From contig NC_066585.1 of the NCBI RefSeq assembly GCF_024323335.1, forward strand, positions 185,171,684-185,235,683: a stretch of 64,000 nucleotides of DNA. Direction: 5' to 3'. Shown in pieces: positions 63,681-64,000 of this stretch (positions are counted from its first letter, which is position 1; each line of letters begins with the position of its first letter). The notes under the pieces were generated by a model. That model did no database searches. It was given only the letters and a program-made list of their open reading frames with translations, and had not been told where the DNA came from. The DNA is from Lathyrus oleraceus (lineage: Eukaryota > Streptophyta > Magnoliopsida > Fabales > Fabaceae). Position numbers and translations under genes: made by a program.

Positions 63681-64000
63681 ATGCTTGTTGATGGAGATAT
63701 CGTGTGAGTGAGAGAGAGATGTTGAGAGTTGAGAGAAAGCGATTTTGGTGAGAGCGCGATTGAGAGGGTTTTGGTGAGAATGAGAGATAGGTGCGAACGA
63801 GATTGAGAGAGCGATGAGGGAGAGATTTCTCTGAGCTTGAGGGAGTTCGTGAGGTTGGGGAGAGGTGGAAGGAAGACGAGTTCCTGCTTCGTCGTCTCCA
63901 TTTCGTTCTTTTCTTTTTTTTAATTTTTTTTCTAATTCCTTTTTATTTAATTTAATTTGTTTTTTTTAACAGAGGTAAAAACCATAAAAATGTTTATATG
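63681..64000 (-). promoter_or_regulatory. Probable 5' UTR/promoter region of gene Q
   Basis: On the minus strand this is rich in CTCTC and CTCAC blocks (63700-63900), typical of plant 5' UTRs, with AT-rich sequence above 63905. It holds an upstream ORF (63901-63677) of low complexity, probably not a functional protein. The window ends before any clear TATA box. Confidence 0.4.

Noticed and set aside
1..64000. CRISPR arrays, rRNA genes, intact tRNA genes
   Set aside because: None seen. The tandem repeats have variable units without spacers, and the one tRNA-like segment lacks an acceptor stem.

Overview
This window is plant nuclear DNA with no intact host gene. It is AT-rich, almost every long reading frame is retrotransposon sequence, and the elements include giant Ogre/Tat-type Ty3/gypsy copies (an extra ORF before gag, an intron before pol, a PBS reading TGGCGACTCTGCTGGGGA) and a SIRE/Maximus-type Ty1/copia element with an envelope-like ORF. 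That combination is typical of large legume genomes, probably tribe Fabeae (pea, vetch, lentil, grass-pea relatives). I cannot name the species from sequence alone.

Layout. 0.2-3.4 kb: a decayed 5'-truncated L1-type LINE. 4.3-4.6 kb: a MITE-like inverted-repeat element. 4.7-6.3 kb: a copia LTR/gag/protease remnant. 6.8-52.5 kb is one nest. A plus-strand Ty3/gypsy element (Z) has its gag cut at 8.26 kb and resumes at 49.68 kb. The 41.4 kb between is a minus-strand Ogre-like element (W) plus everything that later landed in it: a degenerate copia solo LTR (15.3-16.5 kb), a young 15.6 kb Ogre (A, 18010-33654, TSD GTAAG, LTRs differing at about 12 of 2328 positions), an LTR of a third family (X, 35.6-38.0 kb), an inverted piece of W-type LTR (38.0-40.2 kb), and a 9.4 kb SIRE-like copia (C, 40250-49632, TSD AAGAT). 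After Z come a second X LTR (52.5 kb), an unclassified LTR-like stretch, and the 5' half of another Ogre-like element (B, 54414-59142). B's ORF1 is cut by a further LTR start at 59143. From 59.6 kb to the window end lies a mosaic of fragments of unrelated host genes in both orientations: ELP1, EXO1, an unidentified exon, a YODA-type MAPKKK, SLX1, an ARM-repeat protein, and the first two exons of an unidentified minus-strand gene.

How the parts work. Ogre A keeps most of its life-cycle parts: LTR promoter with TATA box and a phased array of TGACG palindromes, tRNA-type PBS, ORF1, gag-pro, a 236-nt intron whose removal joins gag-pro to pol in frame, a full pol (RT, two RNase H regions, integrase), a tandem-repeat 3' UTR and a PPT. 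Two TAG stops interrupt gag, so it would need proteins from another copy. Copia C keeps the pol-UAG-CAATTA-env arrangement known from soybean SIRE1, but its gag and pol carry stops and frameshifts.

Most worth a second look: a 36-nt hairpin in the Ogre LTRs, present in three versions that differ by compensatory base-pair changes; the multi-gene fragment mosaic at the right end, with a possible minus-strand promoter; purifying selection on ORF1; and a series of CAG-to-TAG stops that look like methylation-driven decay.
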